In this document: positions 11,767 through 23,877 of the stretch, one piece after another | Numbering within the stretch: position 1 is the stretch's first letter | How the letters are laid out: each line of letters starts with the position of its first letter | NCBI RefSeq assembly: GCF_003576645.1 | Contig: NC_044925.1 | Coordinates: 9,383,165-9,447,164, forward strand | DNA from: Ipomoea triloba | Taxonomy: Eukaryota; Streptophyta; Magnoliopsida; Solanales; Convolvulaceae | DNA: 64,000 bases | Direction of reading: 5' to 3' | Notes under the pieces: model-generated | The model's database searches: none | Told to the model about the DNA's origin: nothing | Seen by the model: only the letters and a program-made list of their open reading frames with translations | Translations under genes and position numbers: made by a program

Positions 11767-12299
11767 CGTGTACAGTGTACTATAATGTACCATTAAGATC
11801 TAATAAGATACATAGCATAATTATGCATATACAATACATTATATATAAAATACTAGCTGTATATATTATACGTTTATGTACATATACTACATATACAGAA
11901 TACTACTACTATTATATAATATATCCTTAATAAATTAGTAAAAATAAATTCTACACATATACCACTATATCATAAAATAAAAATTATGCATAAAAAAAAA
12001 TAATAAATTCATACTATAAATAACTACCCAAATTTTTGAAGTGCCTTATGTTGATTTGAATTTTTTCAACTAAATTCCTTCATAGCGTTGAAAAATAGTT
12101 AGTTGCATTTATAATAGTCTGTCCACATGTGAAATAAATATAAATTAGACTGGGAGTGTTATCTTTATTTAAACTACATTGAGTATGAATAAAGAACTCT
12201 CTCCATTGATAAGCACCTAGGATTAGAAATGTAACGTTTTGCCATCCGATCATGACAATTGCATGCATTTTAGCTCAGATGTGATTAAAATCTTCTAAC

Positions 12300-12564
12300 A
12301 TCAATCCTAGGAAGAGTTTTTTGGTATTTTACAGGTTGGAGAGGGATTTGAGGCTAAAATAGAGCAAAAGACAAAAGAAGCCGCATTGCATTATTGCCCC
12401 ACGCAGCCTCACACGCGTGTGGCTGGGCGATGAATCTTTCCAGTAACCATCCACGCCCACGACCACGCGTGGTGGCATGCATGGTCGGGCCAAGGGCCAT
12501 TTTGGGAAATCTGTTCCCTTTTGTCACCTATATAAATCCCTTTTGCCCTAAACCTAGAGGAGGA
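12300..12564 (+). repeat. U3 fragment of a second Athila-like LTR family
   Basis: Contains CACACGCGTGTG (12410-12421) and ACCACGCGTGGT (12462-12473) palindromes, then CCTATATAAATCCC (TATA at 12529-12537), then CCCTAAACCTAGAGGAGGA. The same palindrome layout occurs at 55902-56018 and 57673-57686. It is interrupted at 12564 by the solo LTR and seems to resume at 13899. The left limit is a guess; 12050-12300 shows nothing I recognise. Confidence 0.5.
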
Positions 12565-13898
12565 TGATATAATCTCAATTGTGCATATTTTTCTAAGTAT
12601 TTTAGATCAACTTTTGAGCTTAAAATGTATTAAATTACTATCTCTAATGCATATTCCTTGCTTTCTCAATTAGATATGGTTTCATTTTTGATTTGAGTGT
12701 TTTATGGTGTTTGTTAGTGTTTTTGAAACCATTTTAGATCAAATGCAAAGCAAGGGAACATTTAAAGACATGTTTGGGAGTCAAAATGGATGAAGAATGC
12801 TTACATTGAGGCCTCAACGCGTCATGGATCAAATTAGACGCGACCAGAATTTTGAGCCAAGGTCAGGGATCGACGCATCGAGAATATGCCATAACAATTT
12901 TCGGGAAAAATCTTCAAGCTCGACGCGTCGAGTCCCATTCTCGACGCGTCGAGAATCCTATGACAGCACAAAATCTTCTGCGCGGAATTGCCTATTTTGC
13001 CCCTATTTTAGCTCCCACTATATAAAGCTCATTTTCCCAAAACCCTAAAGGGAAGCTGCGTTTTTAGGAGGCAAATAGGAGTGGGAGCAAGGTGGTGTCT
13101 GTTCCATGGAGTGAAGGAGGGATCCACCATTCTTGGAGAAGAAGATAGTAATCTCAAGGAGATATCAAGGCTTTGGGAGGAAGAAGGAAAGCTTGAAAAG
13201 CTATATTTGGGAGAATTTCTTTCCCTTTCCTTTACTTTCTAGTCTTTGTAAACTCCTCTTTTAACATTTGAGCTTTAAATTCTATCCTAGCCATGATTGG
13301 CTAAAGTATTTTGGGATTTTTGGGTGAAAGGTGTTGATGAATCCTTTGCCTTTGTTCTTTATATTCCTATGTTATATCTACATTTGGGTTTATGACTTGT
13401 TATACAATTTGTGTTTAATGTTGATGATGCTTGTGATTAAGGATCCAATTGCTTGCTTTGTTTGCTAATTTTATATCTTTATGGGAGTTAGGATATAATC
13501 TAGGGCACCCACTTTTGCATCTTGCTTTCACCTCTTGGAAAAGAGTGTTTAGTATAGTTGTTTATGATGCTTGTTCTATCCCTTATCTTGTAGGAATTAC
13601 GGGAATAATTCATCTTGAACACTTGTCTTACCCTTATTAGATATCTCACCTTAGTATGGCATTAGGAGACTAAACACCTAAACCCGGAAATCCCATCTCT
13701 CTCTCTATTTGTTTTCATCAACTAGCCCTCTTTATTCTCGTTTATTTTGATATTTGCAATCGTTCAAACATCAATTTCGTTAGGATTAGCTTCACATGAG
13801 TATATTAGTAACTAGTGTTCGATGTGCCCCGCTTCCCTGTGGATCGATACCCCGGAATACTCTGGTATTTGAATTGTTATAAAAATATGCTGCAATCA
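12565..13898 (+). repeat. Solo LTR, same family as 8181-9003
   Basis: Runs from TGATATAATCTC to TGCTGCAATCA, TG...CA ended, 1334 bp. The flanking 5-mers GAGGA (12560-12564) and AAGGA (13899-13903) agree at 4 of 5. It has palindromes at 12869-12882, 12919-12932 and 12940-12953 and TATATAAAG at 13019-13026. Near the end lies CCCTGTGGATCGATACCCCGG, a conserved end-region word of Athila/Tat LTRs. It lacks the MITE present in its sister copy. No PBS or internal region follows. Confidence 0.65.
12869..13026 (+). promoter_or_regulatory. LTR promoter module: ACGCGT palindromes and TATA box
   Basis: ATCGACGCATCGAG (12869-12882) and two perfect CTCGACGCGTCGAG copies (12919-12932, 12940-12953), 8 bp apart, followed by the TATA box TATATAAAG at 13019-13026. 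The same spacing is seen in the sister LTR. Confidence 0.6.
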
Positions 13899-14104
13899 AA
13901 GGAGTTTTAGAATAGGATAGATCTGAAATTTGTAGAGGGTTTTCTCCCCTCTTGGGGGAAAATTCCTTTTCTTCTAGGTTAGATTAGATCCAAGGGCAAG
14001 GATGAAGATTGGAATTTTAAGAACAAAAGTGTAAAGATCCCCTTCTTAAGGGTGATAACTATTCTCTCCAATTCTTAATCTAATATTTGTTTCTTTGAGA
14101 TTTC
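13899..14104 (+). repeat. Probable continuation of the LTR split at 12564
   Basis: About 200 bp of transcript-leader-like sequence (TTTTCTCCCCTCTTGGGGGAAAATTCC hairpin near 13940-13970). It fits the R/U5 part expected after the TATA box of the fragment ending at 12564. It is cut at 14104 by the Athila element. There is no gene. Confidence 0.35.
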
Positions 14105-15477
14105 TGATGGGTGTCGAAACCAACAAATAATAAATACTTACTCTTATAAATTGTAATAGTGATGAGTAAGGTCGTATCCACAGAGATTGGTTAGACTTAT
14201 TTTTAGCAATGGATTTAATAAATAATAAAATGGGAATAGAAACTTGAATAGTAACAATAAAATAGATAATAATAAATAAAATCAAATATCAAATAAATGT
14301 CAAATAAACGTCAATGGCAACTAGTATCCAACCCAAGGCATAGTATCAGTTCGATTCTAACAAGACAGATATTGATATGCAAGCCAAACTAACTTTACTC
14401 TTTACTAGATTGGTTATGGTTATTAACAAGCTCTAACAACCTGTCTTTCCTTACTTTGTCGGTAATTAAAACAAGCTCTTTAATTACTTCCCTAGCTAAC
14501 AAACAACCCTAATCAAGCTCTTAGGATTTAATTTACTAACAGCATTAATCGAATTAGAAAGACTACCAATCCTAGCCAACAAACTCATAAGCTCGGTTCA
14601 TTTAAGCTAGACTATATATCTTCATAACACAAATTGAAAATCAGTTATAATCAAATTGTGCTATTTGCTACCAACATCAGAACACTCAAACAATTACGGA
14701 TTCAAGGTTCTAACTAGCAATTTAATAACTTGATAATTGAACAATGGGTCCTTTTGCAACAATTAACCAAGCAATAATTCATATATATGAATATAACAGA
14801 AGATATATAGATAATAAAGCGCAAAGAATAATTTAGGCTAAATAAAGCTTACTGGTCTTGTAGAATCAAACTTCCATAATCCTCGAATTGGAAAAATAAG
14901 AACTCAGCAGGACATCGTAGAAAGTGTTTACAATATATATATAATTCTGTACAAAACTTGACGATTTTTACTACTAAATTCCACACCTATTTATACTAAT
15001 TTCAGTACAATTTCGTCTGTACATTTGGAGGAGTAATTTGCTGAGCTGGAAATTCGTTCGTGGAGGGAATTCATCGCACGTAGCAATTCTCAGTCGCTCG
15101 TTCGTAGCAGTTTTCGGAAGACCGTCGAAGAAGAAGCCTTTGTCGCCTAATCTGCTGCCTACTTATTACGTACCAAATTAAAAAGGCAAAAGGAAAGAAT
15201 ATGTTAGTAAATGAAATTTGCTGGGTTGTTAAAAATATAAAACAATTAAAGACTTAAGTTGGGTTAAATAAATAAAACAAATAATTTGGAAATAATTATA
15301 CCAAATCATTAATTAAGTCCAATTCTTATTAATAGGTCCATTAAGCCTAATTATTTAACTAATTATCATATTATTATAAATTATAAAATATAACTTAAAA
15401 TAAATATAAATTAAAATAAATAAAACTAATTTATTATATGAATCAAATATAAATATGTATAAAAATAGTGCTTATCA
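14105..15477 (-). repeat. Athila 3' LTR
   Basis: In minus orientation runs TGATAAGCAC...GACACCCATCA, 1373 bp, adjacent to the PPT. Co-linear without indels with 22462-23877 apart from the artefactual 43 bases there. Confidence 0.9.
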
Positions 15478-15514
15478 AAATTCCCCACACTAATCATTTG
15501 TTTGTCCTCAAGCA
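15478..15514 (-). promoter_or_regulatory. Athila polypurine tract
   Basis: On the minus strand TTGAGGACAAACAAATGA then TTAGTGTGGGGAATTT directly before the LTR start TGATAAGC. A similar module lies at 16845-16887 just after pol. Confidence 0.75.
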
Positions 15515-16990
15515 AAAACATTATTTAATAAAACATAAATATATAGAAACTCATAACACTTCATGAACGTTGGTCTCAAACACATTATAAATACTTAGCT
15601 AGCAATTTATTTGAAAATGGAGTAAACTAAATAACCAAGCCCTCACGGGTATATCACTCGTCACTCAAAAGTGTTTGAAGGGTGTGTATATTTCACTCAA
15701 ATCAATTCCTATAGAAATGCTCTACCATAGGCTTGCATATCTTCTCATTCTCCACTACAAGATAACATGCATGACCAAATCATAAGGACTTTCTCCAAGG
15801 TTGTAATGAGGCTTAGGGCAAAGGGTAGGAATTATTTCGAAAAATAGTTCAAAATGCCTTCAAAACTAGAGGAGCATGATTAAATGAACTAACTCAAAAA
15901 TAAAGACCAAATGAACCCAATCTCTCTTGTTATTTTGATATTTCAACTCCAACATAATAAACTATCACATCTCATAAGACCACAAACTATTCATACCTTA
16001 TTCAACATGACGACTCAACCAAAAAATGATAATTTCATTTTTTTTTCTTTTTCTCTTTTTTGTACTACTACTTTTCGTTTTTCTTTTTCTTCTTTTTTTT
16101 TTCTTTTTCTTTTCTTTTGAATTTCTTTCTTTCTTTTTTTTTAAAGAAGAAAGGCACTTTCCACCACACATTTCACCCTCCTTAGTTTAGAAACAACCTC
16201 AACTTGAAACAACCACATCGGCTCATTTTCTTTTTGAAAATACCAACCAAAAAGCTCATAGAACTCCAATGACAATTTCCTTATTCTCACTCATATACAC
16301 ACTTTGCCAACCTCTTTCCACACACTCAATCCTTATGTATTTATCCAATCAAAGCTCCCCTAGTCCTCTAGGCAAGGTTAAGGAAATTAATTTCAGGTAT
16401 GAGGCTTATAATGTGTGGTTCAATATGAACAAAAATACGGTTAACAGGCTCAAAGTGGCTGACAAAGGAAAATAATTACGGTATGGACAGGCTATTTGGC
16501 TAGTGAGGCTAAAAATCAAAGATGACCTTAATCATATTAATATCATGCATGAATCAAATTAGCTTTAAAGAGAATCAAGGCAAGTTCTAGAGATACAAGT
16601 CCATGGAAGATATCACACAAAAACAAAATAATTGGACTGAAGTGTCAGTCAAAGGCTCAAATATCTCACAGGTTCATACTTGGTTAGTTTAGCCACCACC
16701 ATATCAAACAAAACACTAACTAAATACTCATAATATGCAAGATCAATTATTCAATTATGTTATGAATTTTAGTAAAAATACTATTATTTTTTTGGAAAAA
16801 TTTTAGTAAATTTTTTTTTTCAATTTGATGAGAAGAAAATAAACATATCCCCTCCCCACACTTATTCTCAACATTGTCCTCAATTGTTGAATAAAATTTA
16901 AAGTTAAGACAAGTAAATAAATTTATTTAAAGAATGGAACAAACTCCCCTGATTATAAGTGGCATGTCACTGGTTGGACATCATCTCTTT
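15515..16990 (-). other. Athila 3' untranslated region
   Basis: No ORF of interest. Holds a polypyrimidine (plus strand) stretch of T/C runs at 16038-16145 and a second PPT-like module (minus strand: TTGAGGACAATGTTGAGAA, then TAAGTGTGGGGAGGGGATA) at 16845-16887, about 100 nt after the integrase stop. Confidence 0.7.
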
Positions 16991-19900
16991 TCAATCTTCA
17001 TAAACGAGGCATTGCAAACCAATCTCCTCAACATTATATGCTTGAAAACCTTCATAAAATGGCTTTAAACGATGGCCATTCACTTTAAATGTTTTTCCAG
17101 TTTCTAAACTGTGTATTTCAACTGCACCATGAGGAAAAACATTAGTAACAACAAATGGTCCTACCCATCTAGAACGCAATTTACCAGGAAAAAGTTTTAA
17201 TCTAGAATAACAAAGTAAAACTTTTTGACCAATAGAAAAATTTTTCCTGGAAATCTTTTGATCATGGAATGCTTTTGTTTTTTCCTTGTAAATTCTAGAG
17301 CTTTCGTATGCATCATTACGAATTTCTTTAAGCTCTTGCAGCTGTAACTTCCTTAACTCACCAGTTTCATCCATCCTCATGTTACATTGCTTAACGGCCC
17401 AATACGCCTTATGTTCCAACTCGACTGGAAGGTTGCACGGTTTACCAAATACTAAACGATAAGGAGACATACCTATTGGAGTTTTGTAGGCTGTTTGATA
17501 AGCCCATAAAGCATCATCAAGTCCTGTACTCCAATCTTTCCTATTGGGGTTAACAGTCTTCTCTAGTATGGACTTGATTTCCTTGTTTGAGATTTCAGCT
17601 TGTCCATTACTTTGTGGATGGTAACTTGTAGAAATACAGTGAGTAACATCATACTTTTTCATCAATGCTTCCACCATTCTATTGCAAAAATGAGTTCCAC
17701 GGTCGCTTATTATTGCTCTTGGCATCCCAAACCTGGCAAAAATATTAGATTTAACAAACTCAACAACTTTAGCACAATCAGTTCGGGTAGGCTTAGCTTC
17801 AACCCACTTTGACACATAATCCACAGCAAGAATAATGTAGACATTATTGTAAGAAGAAGGAAATGGACCCATGAAATCAATACCCCAAACATCAAATATT
17901 TCACAAACAAGGATGGGGGTAAGTGGCATTTGATCCCGGTAACCTAAATTTCCAATTTTTTGACATTGTGCACATGTTTTGCAAAACATATAGCAATCAC
18001 GGAATAAAGATGGCCAAAATAAACCACATTCCAACACTTTACGAGCTGTTCTTTTTGGACCAAAATGCCCTCCACATGCATATGAATGACAAAAATTCAA
18101 AATGGAAGGAATTTCTTCTTGAGATACACACCTTCGGATTATTTGATCGGAATAATGCTTCCACAAGTAAGGGTCATCCCAAACGTATTATTTAGCATCA
18201 CTCTTTATTTTATCTTTTTGAGATTTAGATAAATCAGCGGGTAATGTTCTCGTAACTAAGTAATTCACAATATCAGCATATCAGGGAATTGTCTTTTGGA
18301 CAGAAAAAAGATGTTCATCAGGGAAGTCATCTTGTAATGGCGAAGGTTTTTCACTTGTGATCAGCCTGCTAACGTGATCAACAACTAAATTTTCTGCAGC
18401 CTTTTTATCTCGTATCTCCAGGTTAAACTCTTGTAATAAGAGCATCCATCGAACGAGTCTAGGCTTTGCTTCTTTCTTTGAAAGCAAGTACTTGAGAGCT
18501 GCATGGTCAGAATAAACAATCACTTTAGTACCCAAGTAAGTATGAACGAAATTTTTCTAGAGCAAAGACAATAGCTAAAAGTTATTTTTCTGTTGTGGTA
18601 TAATTGCTTTGTGCACTGTCAAGTGTTCTTGAAGCATAATATATAACATGTGAAACTCTTCCAACTTTTTGCCCAAGTACAGCGCCAACTGCATAATTGC
18701 TAGCATCGCACATAAGTCCGAATGGAAGATCCCAATTCGGTGACTGAATTATTGGTGCAGATGTCAACATATCTTTCAGTGTATCAAATGCATTTTTGCA
18801 AGCCTCATCGAACTCAAATGTCACATCTTTTTGCAATAACCGACACAATGGATTGCTAATCTTTGAAAAATCCTTTATAAATCTCCTGTAGAAACCTGCA
18901 TGACCAAGAAAAGAACGAACCTCCCGCACACTAGCAGGGTAAGGCAAAGATTTAATAACGTATACCTTAGCTTTATCCACTTCAATTCCTTTAGAAGATA
19001 CTACGTGACCCAAAATAATGCCTTGATCAACCATGAAGTGACATTTTTCAAAATTTAAAATAAGATTTTTTTCAATGCATCTTTCAAGCACTTTGGTGAG
19101 GTTAGCTAAACAGTCATCAAATGAATCTCCATAGACTGTAAAGTCATCCATGAATACCTCTATAAAGATCTCCACAAAATTTGAAAAGATACTAACCATA
19201 CACCTTTGAAACGTAGCAGGAGCATTGCAAAGAGCAAAGGGCATCCACCGAAATTCAAAGGTGTCAAACGGGCAGGTGAATGTTGTTTTTTCTTGGTCTT
19301 CAGGTGCAACTGGAATCTGATGAAAACCTGAAATACCATCTAGGCAACAATAATGAGAACGACCTGCTAAACGTTCAAGCATTTGATCAATAAAAGGGAG
19401 TGGGAAATGATCTTTCCTAGTCGACGCATTTAATTTTCTGTAATCTACACACATTCGCCACCCATTTTGAATACGAGTGGGTACCAACTCTCCATCATCA
19501 TTTTCTATCACTGTTATACCTGTTTTCTTTGGGACAACGTGCACAGGACTTACCCACTTGCTATCCGAAATTGGATAGATTATACCTGCATCAAGGAGTT
19601 TCAGGATCTCTTTCTTAACCACTTCCATCATGGGTGGGTTCAATCGGCGCTGGGGTTGTTTAGAAGGTTTACAATCATCTTCCAACAATATCCGGTGCAT
19701 ACAAGTGGAAGGGCTCAATCCCTTAATGTCGGCTATAGTCCAACCTATAGCTTTCTTATATTCTCTAAGCACTCGGACCAACTTTTCTTCTTCCAATGTA
19801 GATAATTTGTTGGAGATTAGCACGGGAAGAGTTTCTCCATCTCCTAAGAATGCATACTTTAGATGATCTGGCAATGGTTTCAGTTCTATCTTTGGGGCTT

Positions 19901-20990
19901 GTATAACAGAAGGCAGGAGTTTTGTGCTAGATGTAGGCAATTCAATATAATGAACATTATATTGAATTGGCTTTAGTGATTCCAACTCATGAACAATATC
20001 CTGCAACTCAAAATTTAAAGAAAACTGATTCATGATTTTCTTTAATCCATCTGGTGTAAAATTCATGTTTAGTGCAACCTCTAAGGCATCATTATCAGTC
20101 AAATAAGAAATTTTCTGCACGAGAGGGTCAATAACATCTATGAGAGAAACAGAAGACGCATTATCAGGATATTTCATGGCATTATAAATGTTAAACTTAA
20201 TGAGTGCACCATCAAATTCCATTGTGAGTGTACCATCATGCACATCAATTTTAGTTTTAGATGTTTTCAAAAATGGCCTTCCTAATAAGATCAATGAAGA
20301 ATTTGGAGAATTGTCTTCTTCCATATCTAGCACATAAAAATCAGCAGGAAAAATCAATCCATCAACTTGTACTAAAATATCCTCTAGAACTCCGACAGGA
20401 TAAACATTCGATCTATCAGCAAGTTGAACAATTACACCAGTTTCTTTTAAGGAACCAACATTTAAAGATGAGTAAATAGATAAAGGCATCACATTAATTG
20501 AAGCTCCTAGATCTAACATTGCTTTTACAACATTAACATTCCCAATTTTGCAAGGGATAGTGAACATACCTGGATCTTTGCATTTAGGAGGCAACTTTTT
20601 TTGTAAATCAGCTGAAACATTTTCTCCCATGCTTACCATTTCATTGCCTTTCAGCTTTCTTTTATTGGTGCACAACTCCTTGAGAAACTTAGCATATCGA
20701 GGAATTTGTTTAATAGCATCAAGTAAAGGAATATTTACCTCAACCTTTCAAAATGTCTCAAGTATTTCTTTTTGTTCTTCCGCCTTTTTTGATTTTGCCA
20801 ATCTACTAGGAAAAGGGGGAGGAATTACCAAAGTCTCTAGACTTTCTTTGACAAGTTTTTGATAATTTTGGGGTGGATGAACTTCTTTTTCATTTTCTAC
20901 ATCTCGGTTGTGTTTGCTTCTCACTTGAGTAGGTTCTTCCAACTCTTTTCCACTTCTCAAGGTAACTGCACTTGCATTTTGCTTTGGGTT
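16991..20990 (-). pseudogene. pol: Athila pol: protease, RT, RNase H, integrase (broken)
   Basis: Aspartic protease with DLGAS active-site word (about nt 20500). RT with FMDDFTVYG catalytic box (about 19150), RNase H starting around 18700 and integrase 18166-16991. Integrase has an H/C zinc-binding region (CKTCAQC), core D (GIDFMGPF), D (SDRGTHF) and E (GQAEISNKE), and ends [12 protein letters not shown] with no chromodomain. Together these would make genomic DNA from the element's RNA and insert it. Breaks in minus frame: TGA 20746-20748, TAA at about 18582 inside RNase H, a one-base insertion in a G run at about 18532, TGA 18281-18283 and TAA 18188-18190. RT also has unusual residues: LDGISGF and MPFALCN, where relatives usually have Tyr and Gly. 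Confidence 0.85.
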
Positions 20991-22413
20991 TTACAACAGT
21001 TTGTGAGGGTAACTTACCTTGAGATTCCAATCTACTCACGGTAGATGCTAGCTGGCTCATCTGACTTTCTAAGTGTTGAATACTTGTTCTTGTTTCTTGC
21101 TGAAATTGTTGTGTCTCGCTGAAATTGTTGTGTTTGTTGTTGAAATTGTTGTGTGTTAGTGGCAAGTGACTTAACAATATCCTCCAATGACATACTTGAA
21201 TTAGAAGATGTTGTTGTGAAGATGAAGGTTGTTGTTGAATGGGTTGTCTAGGCTGAAACTGTGAAAATTGTGGACGTGGCTTGTAGTTGAAATTTGGATG
21301 ATCCCTCCATCCTGGGTTGTATGTATTTGAATAGGGATCATAATTTCTTTGTGGTTGGCCTGGAAACCCTCCAATTGCATTAGCTTGCTCACAAGAATCA
21401 TACTGAAGTGTTGGACACATGTTTGTTTGGTGTCCAGTAGCAGCACATATCCCACAAGCTTTTACCTGATGTGTACCTCCTAGAGCTAACTGTTGAACAA
21501 GAGTAGTTAAGTGAGATACTTTATTCTCAAGAGAAGAAATGTTTACCTCATTCACTCTTCTAGAAGGTGTGTCCTGTCTGCATCCAAATTGTTGTGAATT
21601 GGCAACCATTATGGATATCAAATCTCTAGCTTCACGAGGAGTTTTGTTCACTATAGCACCTCCACTAGCTGCATCCATCATCTTTCTTTCCATGGGAAGC
21701 AATCCCTCATAAAAGTATTGAATGAGGAGTTGTTCAGAAACTCCATGTTGAGGGCAACTTGCACACAATTGCTTGAAACGTTCCCAATACTCGTGGAGAG
21801 TCTCTGTGTCTCTTTCCTTGATTCCACATATTTCCCTTCTAATGCTGGCAGCTAGTGATGCTGGGAAAAACTTTTCAAGAAATAATCTTACCATTTCATC
21901 CCATGTGTTGATTGAGCTTGAAGGAAGGTAAAATAACCAATCCTTTGCTTTATCGGCTAATGAGAATGGGAAAGCACGTAGTTTGATTTGATCTTCCGTC
22001 ACTCTTTGCGGTTTGAAGCTCGAGCACACCACGTGGAACTCTTTTAGATGCTTATGTGGATCTTCATTTTCAAGACCACGAAATGTTGGGAGTAGTTGAA
22101 TCAAACCTGACCTTAATTCAAAACCAACCTCTAAGGCAGGATGTTGAATACAAAGAGGTTGTTGATTCAGATTCGGTGCAAAAAGCTCCCTTAAAGTTCT
22201 TTGTTCTTCAACCACTACTTGATTTTCGGCCATTGTTTGCTCTTTTTCGGAATCACAACAAGATTCAATTAATTCAGTTGTGGTAGTTGATTGAACAGAT
22301 GTTGAAGAAACCACTTTATTTTTACACAATCTAGTCTCCTTCCTTAACTTCTTTGCAGTCTTTTCAATCTCAGGATCGTATTGCAATTGACCCGTACGAG
22401 AAGAACGTGGCAT
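20990..22413 (-). pseudogene. gag: Athila gag, frameshifted at its 3' end
   Basis: Start chosen at ATG 22411-22413 (MPRSSRTGQLQYDPE), 25 nt before the PBS. The 'retrotransposon gag' capsid region covers roughly residues 90-230 (LPTFRGLENEDPHKHL, WLFYLPSSSI, LLIQYFYEGL). A CCHC zinc knuckle follows, C-x2-C-x4-H-x4-C (CGICAATGHQTNMC, about nt 21440). The C-terminal part is Gln-rich with repeated QQF-type words. A one-base gain in an A run near 20990 shifts the frame, and the expected continuation (GKELEEPTQ...) lies in the next frame at 20960-20748. In the intact family gag and pol appear to be one frame. Confidence 0.85.
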
Positions 22414-22437
22414 AAAAATAAATCTAATTGACACCAA

Positions 22438-22455
22438 TCCCCGGCAACGGCGCTA
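22438..22455 (-). promoter_or_regulatory. Athila primer-binding site (tRNA-Asp type)
   Basis: Minus strand TAGCGCCGTTGCCGGGGA, complementary to the 3' end of tRNA-Asp except for one base near the start (TGGCGCC expected). It lies 6 nt inside the 5' LTR boundary at 22462. Confidence 0.8.
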
Positions 22456-22461
22456 AACATT

Positions 22462-23877
22462 TGATGGGTGTCGAAACCAACAAATAATAAATACTTACTC
22501 TTATGAATTGTAATAGTGATGAGTAAGGTCGTATCCATAGAGATTGGTTGGACTTATTTTTAGCAATGGATTTAATAAATAATGAAATGGGAATAGAAAC
22601 TTGAATAGTAACAATAAAATAGATAATAATAAATAAAATCAAATATCAAATAAATGTCAAATAAACGTCAATGGCAACTAGTATCCAACCCAAGGCATAG
22701 TATCAGTTCGATTCTAACAAGACAGATATTGATATGCAAGCCAAACTAACTTTACTCTTTACTAGATTGGTTATGGTTATTAACAAGCTCTAACAACCTG
22801 TCTTTCCTTACTTCGTCGGTAATTAAAACAAGCTCTTTAATTACTTCCCTAGCTAACAAACAACCCTAAACAAGCTCTTAGGATTTAATTTACTAACAGC
22901 ATTAATCGAATTAGAAAGACTACCAATCCTAGCCAACAAACTCGTAAGCTCGGTTCATTTAAGCTAGACTATATATCTTCATAACACAAACTGAAAATCA
23001 GTTATAATCAAATTGTGCTATTTGCTACCAACATCAGAACACTCAAACAATTACGGATTCAAGGTTCTAACTAGCAATTTAATAACTTGATAATTGAACA
23101 ATGGGTCCTTTTGCAACAATTAACCAAGCAATAATTCATATATATGAATNCTTTTGCAACAATTAACCAAGCAATAATTCATATATATGAATATAACAGA
23201 AGATATATAGATAATAAAGCGCAAAGAATAATTTAGGCTAAATAAAGCTTACTGGTCTTGTAGAATCAAACTTCCATAATCCTCGAATTGGAAAAATAAG
23301 AACTCAGCAGGACATCGTAGAAAGTGTTTACAATATATATATAATTCTGTACAAAACTTGACGATTTTTACTACTGAATTCCACACCTATTTATACTAAT
23401 TTCAGTACAATTTCGTCCGTACATTTGGAGGAGTAATTTGCGGAGCTGGAAATTCGTTCGTGGAGGGAATTCATCGCACGTAGCAATTCTCAGTCGCTCG
23501 TTCGCAGCAGTTTTCGGAAGACCGTCGAAGAAGAAGCCTTTGTCACCTAATCTGCTGCCTACTTATTACGTACCAACTTAAAAAGGCAAAAGGAAAGAAT
23601 ATGTTAGTAAATGAAATTTGCTGGGTTGTTAAAAATATAAAACAATTAAAGACTTAAGTTGGGTCAAATAAATAAAACAAATAATTTGGAAATAATTAGA
23701 CCAAATCAATAATTAAGTCCAATTCTTATTAATAGGTCCATTAAGCCTAATTATTTAACTAATTATCATATTATTATAAAATATAAAATATAACTTAAAA
23801 TAAATATAAATTAAAATAAATAAAACTAATTTATTATATGAATCAAATATAAATATGTATAAAAATCGTGCTTATCA
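22462..23877 (-). repeat. Athila 5' LTR, with 42-nt duplication plus N
   Basis: 1416 bp; exactly 43 longer than its partner. The extra length is the 42 bases 23108-23149, an N at 23150, and the same 42 bases again at 23151-23192. Confidence 0.9.
23108..23192. repeat. 42-nt overlap duplicated around a single N
   Basis: The 42 bases before N 23150 repeat exactly after it. The partner LTR has one copy. This is a contig join in which the overlap was kept twice. Confidence 0.95.

Larger units (their letters stand above)
9004..12050 (-). repeat. Inverted LTR related to the solo-LTR family, right end unresolved
   Basis: Starts TGTAACACCCCC, the inverse of the GGGGTGTTACA end of the LTR at 3590-7751. 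At 9180-9235 the complement reads GATGTGGCGGTATCACCC, matching GCGTGGCGGTAACCCCC near the end of that family. A TGGCCGAGAATTCCC-like stretch near 11430 (complement) resembles its 5' part. I could not find a matching right terminus (GGGGTATTACA) or a second ATAGT duplication with proper ends, so the element is truncated or a diverged subfamily. It is very AT-rich and holds no gene. The coordinate 12050 is approximate. Confidence 0.45.
14105..23877 (-). mobile_element. Athila Ty3/gypsy retrotransposon, nearly complete
   Basis: Minus orientation. 5' LTR 22462-23877, PBS at 22438-22455 complementary to tRNA-Asp, gag 22413 to about 20990, pol about 20990-16991, a 1.5-kb 3' untranslated stretch, PPT by 15478-15514, 3' LTR 14105-15477. 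The LTRs are 1373 bp each once a 42-nt duplication plus N in the right copy is discounted. I count about 19 substitutions between them (about 1.4%), so the insertion is fairly young. No chromodomain follows integrase, and the RT and PBS fit Athila. Gag and pol carry frameshifts and stops, so this copy is not autonomous. Flanks differ: ATTTC on the left, ATTTT on the right, and the sequences beyond are unrelated. Confidence 0.85.

Noticed and set aside
15911..16120. Phe/Ser-rich small frame resembling a membrane peptide
   Set aside because: It is the polypyrimidine tract of the Athila 3' untranslated region read as codons.
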